Shown in pieces: positions 60,791 to 64,000 of a stretch of DNA of 64,000 bases. The DNA is from Paramarasmius palmivorus. Taxonomy: Eukaryota > Basidiomycota > Agaricomycetes > Agaricales > Marasmiaceae. Location: positions 186,001-250,000 of the forward strand of contig JAYKXP010000025.1 in assembly GCA_037176845.1 (NCBI GenBank), written 5' to 3'. The number at the start of each line of letters is the position of its first letter. The stretch's first letter is position 1. Below the pieces are notes generated by a model. It was not told the origin of the DNA, searched no databases, and saw only the letters and a list, made by a program, of their open reading frames with translations. Made by a program: the position numbers and the translations under genes.

Positions 60791-61489
60791 ACAAGCCTTT
60801 AATGGACCCTGGCCATTGATTTGGATTAGTCACATGTTCGTTCTGCCTTTACCAATGTCTTACGAATTACGAACCCACTGCCAGCAAAGTCTGGGTTTTC
60901 AAGGGGCACGGTCTTGATCTCGATGGGTACTAGGAATGGGGAAACAGGTCCAAGGAACGTTAAGGGAAGGTACGCGTTCACTTGCTCTGAGGTACCTCCA
61001 GGAGAATTTACTTCAGTTCTTCCTCGCCATCTAGTGTGACTTTGAACCCGAAATCAGCGCCTTCCAAGTTTTCGGCCCCCGGGCATGGTGACATCCACCG
61101 CGCTAGTTCAAATAAGCTCTTCGACATATCCAGACACGATATCTAATTTCCTAGAGTTTTTGCTAGCGCACAGCCAGGGTTTTTCCGCTCCGCGTCCAAC
61201 ATGCACCAGGGATTGGTTGAGAGATTAGAGGCTGGAATGGGGAAACAGACCGGGAGAACTTGGAAGGAAGGTTCATGATCACTTGCTCTGAGGAACATCT
61301 CTGAGCAAACAACACCTTTCAGGAGCGTTCAAACTGGGCTAGGTCAGGCCTTTGGAAGAACGATACGGGGGAGAAGGGCAATTTTCAGAGCGGAGCTGCT
61401 TAACAGGCAGGCTTCGATTCTGGGAAATCGGAGACTACCGTGACGACCGGAAGTGTACACTCTCGTACCAAGACTCTACTTTCGATATC

Positions 61490-61830
61490 GGCACCTGGTC
61501 ACACTTGAGTCGTTCCATCTCGCGCTCGGGGGCGACTCTAGTACCTCCGCGTCGTCGTATGTGAGAACTGCATGGCTGACTCGGGTGCATCTCCTTGGAA
61601 GTTTGGATCCGGATAATAATATGGACGAACGACTCGGATGCGCACAAATACTGTTGGACTGTCATTCACCGGCGTATCGTTTGTATTGTACTCGTAGGGA
61701 ACTCGGAATAAATAGCATCCTGGCTTTGTTACATTTATCAATCGGACTACGGGCGTCAAACTTGGGATTCGGAAGGAATATGAGCCCCGGGAAGTGTGGA
61801 ATAAATGCAGAAATTGAATCAATAGGGTAG
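61490..61830. repeat. 3'-flank repeat of copy D, inverted relative to copy B
   Basis: Reverse complement of about 44930-45240. It lies directly downstream of copy D just as its partner lies downstream of copy B. Confidence 0.75.
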
Positions 61831-61842
61831 AACGCGAGTTTA

Positions 61843-63561
61843 TCAATATCCTGGACCATTCGACCGAGAGATGTCCAGGATGGCACCAGTGCTCTGAGAC
61901 TGTGGGATATCAGCTTGAGAATCCGAGTCGTCGTGTTGCTCAGCACGGAATGTCGAGATACAACTTTTGGTATCTTCGATGGCGATACCGAGGCTTGTAC
62001 GTACGATGACGAGGGTTGGAGCGATTCCCTGGGTAGACTTAAGTATAAGACCAGAGTCTGCAAAGTGAGCCAAGGCGGTTACTTACAGCAGCTTGGTTAA
62101 GAGCGGAATATGCCACAATTGATATAAAATAGTATGGTGATAAGTTGGTACTCTCTCCACCGCTGTTTAATCTTGAACTTGCGATGTAGATGATGAGCAG
62201 GACGGGATAAATCAGTCCGGATTCTAGCCTAATGAAGCCCAAGTTTGAGCTTCAACTCGTAAGTGAAAAAAAGTTGGAGGTTTCACGCACGTTACTGCTA
62301 TAGCTGTCCTATACATATTTCTTGGGTTCTTTCCAACGTATTTTGTTGCCTCTCGACTGATGTAAATGATTCTACCAGCTATAGTCAAGGAATTGATGTG
62401 TCAAGAGTCTTTAAAGCAAGAAAAATGTTACACATACCTATTAGCACGGTTAAGAGCAGATTAGTGGCGACCGTGCATATGAGGAAGACCATATACATGT
62501 AGAATGTCCAGCCAAGTGCCTCGTCAATATCGTGCGCATATGAGTCTTGGTATAACATGGATGCAGGGAAATGAGCGATGAATGCAATCCCGGTAGCTAG
62601 TAAGATGAAAGCATGGAATATGAATTTCCTTGCGGCAAGCCGAACGATAAACCACAAACCGTTATTCAATATACACAAAAAAAGAGGTAAAATGACAATC
62701 CGTCTACGTCGACCCCAGATAAGATAGCATCTCCATAGCTAAGATGATATGTATGTTAGGGATTAAGTTTGGAATTGGCGAGAAAGCGGTTGGTCATACC
62801 AGGATTGAATCTGCGATGATACTGTTTGTGTCAGAACATGCAAGTGTTGTTATTTGAATGACAAACATACTTTGAAGCTACCCCGAGGGCCTGCCTTGAT
62901 ATATAGAGCCTAGAGTTGACTTCCCTGCATGAATCCGAGTCGTTATTGTTCAAACATGCATGCAGAAGATGGGATTCTTACTGGTTTCCTATAATGCTAG
63001 AATGAACAGGATTGCAGTAAATCGGGTTTTGCAAGCAAATATCAATGCAGGTGTCATTGACTTTGTCTACCATGAGGTCTTCACCGGCTACTAGTGCGAA
63101 TTGGAGGGTGATACGGCTTATTTCGTCGAAGGTATCAGCAGCGAGAGCTGCGGTAGCTAATATGAAGAGTGCTGTGATGGATATGCAATGCAGGTGATAT
63201 CGTCCGGGTCTTTTTTTGGAGAGAATGTGAATGCAGATCCCGAATAGCACGATGTATACACCTAGTGAAGAGTCAATATTTGTTCGTAGGAGACCGGTGC
63301 AGGGTCGTTGTTATACCGTATATGAGATACTGGGTCTAGTGTTTTTAGGTATGGGTTTCGTGAAAAGAGTAGATGGTGTACTACTTACAACAGCAAAGAC
63401 GGCAAAGCGGCAGAAGGATTGCATATGTTCTCTCTGCATCGTTTCGAGTCCTTTTATAAAAGTATTGCACTGGCTTGTGATCTAAAATTTTTCATACGTG
63501 AATATTCGAGTCGTGGAACGTCTCAGTGGGAAAAGTGAATACTCGCCTCGTGGGATGCCAT
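61843..63561 (-). CDS. Seven-pass-like fungal membrane protein, copy D
   Basis: Minus-strand paralogue. Exon 1 (63561-63547) encodes MASHE and joins with a GCGAGT donor to ITSQCNTFIKGLETMQREHM, giving the right phase. Then TQYLIYG, VYIVLFGICIHILSKKRPGR, HCISITALFILATAALAAD, IWRCYLIWGRRRRIVILPLF, FHAFILLATGIAFIAHF, MYMVFLICTVATNLLLTVLI, GRIIYISREATKYVGKNPRN, LESGLIYPVLLIIYIAS, GIAPTLVIVRTSLGIAIED and the tail SQSTGAILDISRSNGPGY ending at 61843. The last block is nearly identical to copy B (DISRSNGPGN), so B and D share the most recent ancestor. The first intron would be of the GC-AG type. Confidence 0.75.
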
Positions 63562-64000
63562 ATTGTACTATGAACTCTAGTCGAATCAGATATTGGTTTT
63601 GGACTAGGACAGGCTGGACAGATTATATATGAAAGGTGAGTCACATCTCGGGGAACTCTAGCTACTCACATCAAGATAGGCTATAGCATACCATTTACCG
63701 TTGATACTGGACAGTGTTTGGGCGCGATTCCGATGCCGATATCCGTATCAGTCGGATAGCTGGAGGTTGATTGGGAAGTCGTCATGAAGGCTTTACCCGG
63801 CAGGATAGTAACAAGCTGCAAGCATCTTCGAGCCATTTGGTCGGCGGGCTACCACCACGCAAGCTTGGTATATAACAGTCTGTCAGATGCGAGATATAGC
63901 ATGAAGCCCACTGGCTAGACTCCGAGAATATCGCTAGGAATATCGGATGCGGTGGCATAGCAATGATCAGATTATGAGATACTCGATCTTAGAGCGTCGG
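63562..64000. repeat. Upstream block of copy D (inverted partner of 42205-42440 and 50605-50840)
   Basis: The reverse complement of 63780-64000 shows GATATTCCTAGCGATATTCT, a GGGCTTCATGCTATATCTC segment and TATATACCAAGCTTG, matching in order the upstream blocks of copies B and C. The distance to the start codon is about 0.2 kb here against 0.8-1 kb there. The window ends within it. Confidence 0.7.

Larger units (their letters stand above)
59881..61842. other. Repeat mosaic between the tRNA and copy D
   Basis: No gene. Contains an inverted R1 copy (about 60590-60790), inverted R2 copies (60925-61030, 61200-61340) and the inverted 3'-flank repeat of copy D (61490-61830). Confidence 0.6.

Overview
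The window reads as nuclear DNA of a filamentous basidiomycete, most likely an agaricomycete. The protein-coding genes are broken by many short introns of roughly 50 to 60 bases with GT-AG ends and CTAAC/CTAAT branch sites, intergenic spacers are short, and the gene content is fungal: fungalysins, an OPT transporter, an F-box protein and seven-pass membrane proteins of a type seen in mushrooms. Identifications come from reading motifs, not from a search. Coordinates given to the base come from splice joins that keep the frame.

Region 1 (1-8.7 kb) looks like a mobile locus. It holds two unrecognised plus-strand genes, then on the minus strand an apparently intact TET/JBP-type 2-oxoglutarate/Fe(II) dioxygenase (2077-3629) and a large multi-exon transposase-like gene (4190-8689). 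TET/JBP genes travelling with transposons are known from mushrooms. The exact transposase family here is uncertain.

Region 2 (10.5-17.1 kb) has ordinary metabolism: ornithine aminotransferase and an oligopeptide transporter, both on the minus strand. Region 3 (19-30 kb) carries secreted-protein arrays: a tandem of secreted WD40-like proteins in three states of decay (intact, frame-broken, remnant), then two tandem M36 fungalysin metallopeptidases. Region 4 (32.5-38.2 kb) has formate dehydrogenase, an F-box protein and a MYND zinc-finger protein.

Region 5 (38.8-64 kb) is a duplication-rich segment. Four copies of one multi-pass membrane protein family lie here, three on plus and one on minus, with copied upstream blocks. 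An EXPERA-like membrane protein exists as one intact and one dead copy inside a larger segmental duplication. A DCN1-like cullin neddylation gene sits between two inverted, intron-containing tRNA-Arg(CCU) genes. Spacers are mosaics of the same short dispersed repeats.

The most striking signal is a block at about 51.4-53.4 kb, spanning the third membrane-protein copy, that has almost no CpG dinucleotides. Its sister copies are CpG-rich, and many differences are CpG to TpG/CpA changes. That is the footprint expected of cytosine methylation followed by deamination, in a window that also encodes a candidate 5-methylcytosine oxidase.
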